This document shows positions 5,661 to 5,716 of a stretch of 5,716 nucleotides of DNA, piece after piece (position 1 is the stretch's first letter; every line of letters begins with the position of its first letter). The notes under the pieces are model-generated. The model did not search any database and was not told the origin of the DNA. It was given only the letters and a program-made list of their open reading frames with translations. The stretch is from Saprospiraceae bacterium. GTDB lineage: Bacteria > Bacteroidota > Bacteroidia > Chitinophagales > Saprospiraceae. Both the position numbers and the translations under genes were made by a program. The stretch is from positions 1 to 5,716 of the forward strand of contig JAGQXA010000019.1 of the NCBI GenBank assembly GCA_020436865.1, given 5' to 3'.

Positions 5661-5716
5661 ATGCAATTCGAAAAAACGACTTTACTCGCACTCCTGTGTG
5701 CGCTGCTCACTTTTTC
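5661..5716 (+). CDS. Start of a downstream gene, exported or membrane-anchored (cut by window edge)
   Basis: ATG at 5661 opens a frame that stays open to the window end: MQFEKTTLLALLCALLTF, 18 codons plus two bases. A short charged start followed by an uninterrupted hydrophobic stretch looks like a signal peptide or N-terminal membrane anchor. The ATG follows a CA-rich leader like that of the first permease, which supports the start. MacB-type permeases are often encoded next to a periplasmic adaptor of the HlyD/MFP family, whose N-terminus looks like this, so that is the leading guess, but the visible residues cannot decide it. A lipoprotein or outer-membrane protein is equally possible. Confidence 0.55.
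   Translation, partial: MQFEKTTLLALLCALLTF

Overview
The window looks like chromosomal DNA from a fairly GC-rich member of the Bacteroidota. A Saprospiria/Lewinella-like lineage is a plausible but unproven guess. The reasons are the two stand-alone MacB-type permeases with the 'TAFGVFWGI..LV' first membrane helix typical of that phylum, a secreted CotH-like protein of a kind I associate with Bacteroidota, and start codons preceded by CA-rich leaders instead of Shine-Dalgarno sequences.

Layout. (1) Positions 1-1654, minus strand: the N-terminal 551 residues of HypF, the carbamoyltransferase that starts CN-ligand synthesis for [NiFe]-hydrogenases. The gene runs off the left edge. (2) Positions 1655-1742: an 88-bp divergent intergenic region with a perfect 14-bp palindrome just upstream of hypF. 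(3) Positions 1743-2786, plus: a secreted 347-residue protein with CotH-like (atypical kinase fold) sequence features. (4) Positions 2787-2971: an intergenic region with about 3.4 copies of a 25-bp tandem repeat, then a CA-rich leader. (5) Positions 2972-4219 and 4284-5531, plus: two paralogous 415-residue MacB/FtsX-family ABC transporter permeases, separated by a 64-bp spacer that carries an exact 18-bp inverted repeat of REP-like character. (6) Positions 5532-5660: a second intergenic element related in composition and order to the one before the first permease. (7) Position 5661 to the end, plus: the first 18 codons of another gene with a hydrophobic N-terminus.

The two permeases probably work together as the membrane part of an ABC exporter or mechanotransmission-type transporter. 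No ATPase is present in the window, so it must be encoded elsewhere, possibly downstream. HypF and the CotH-like protein are divergently arranged and have no obvious functional link. The most unusual content is the intergenic repeat architecture: three related non-coding elements around the permease pair, of two different repeat types. I see no complete new defence or mobile system here. All long open frames antisense to the genes above are by-products of GC-biased codon use.
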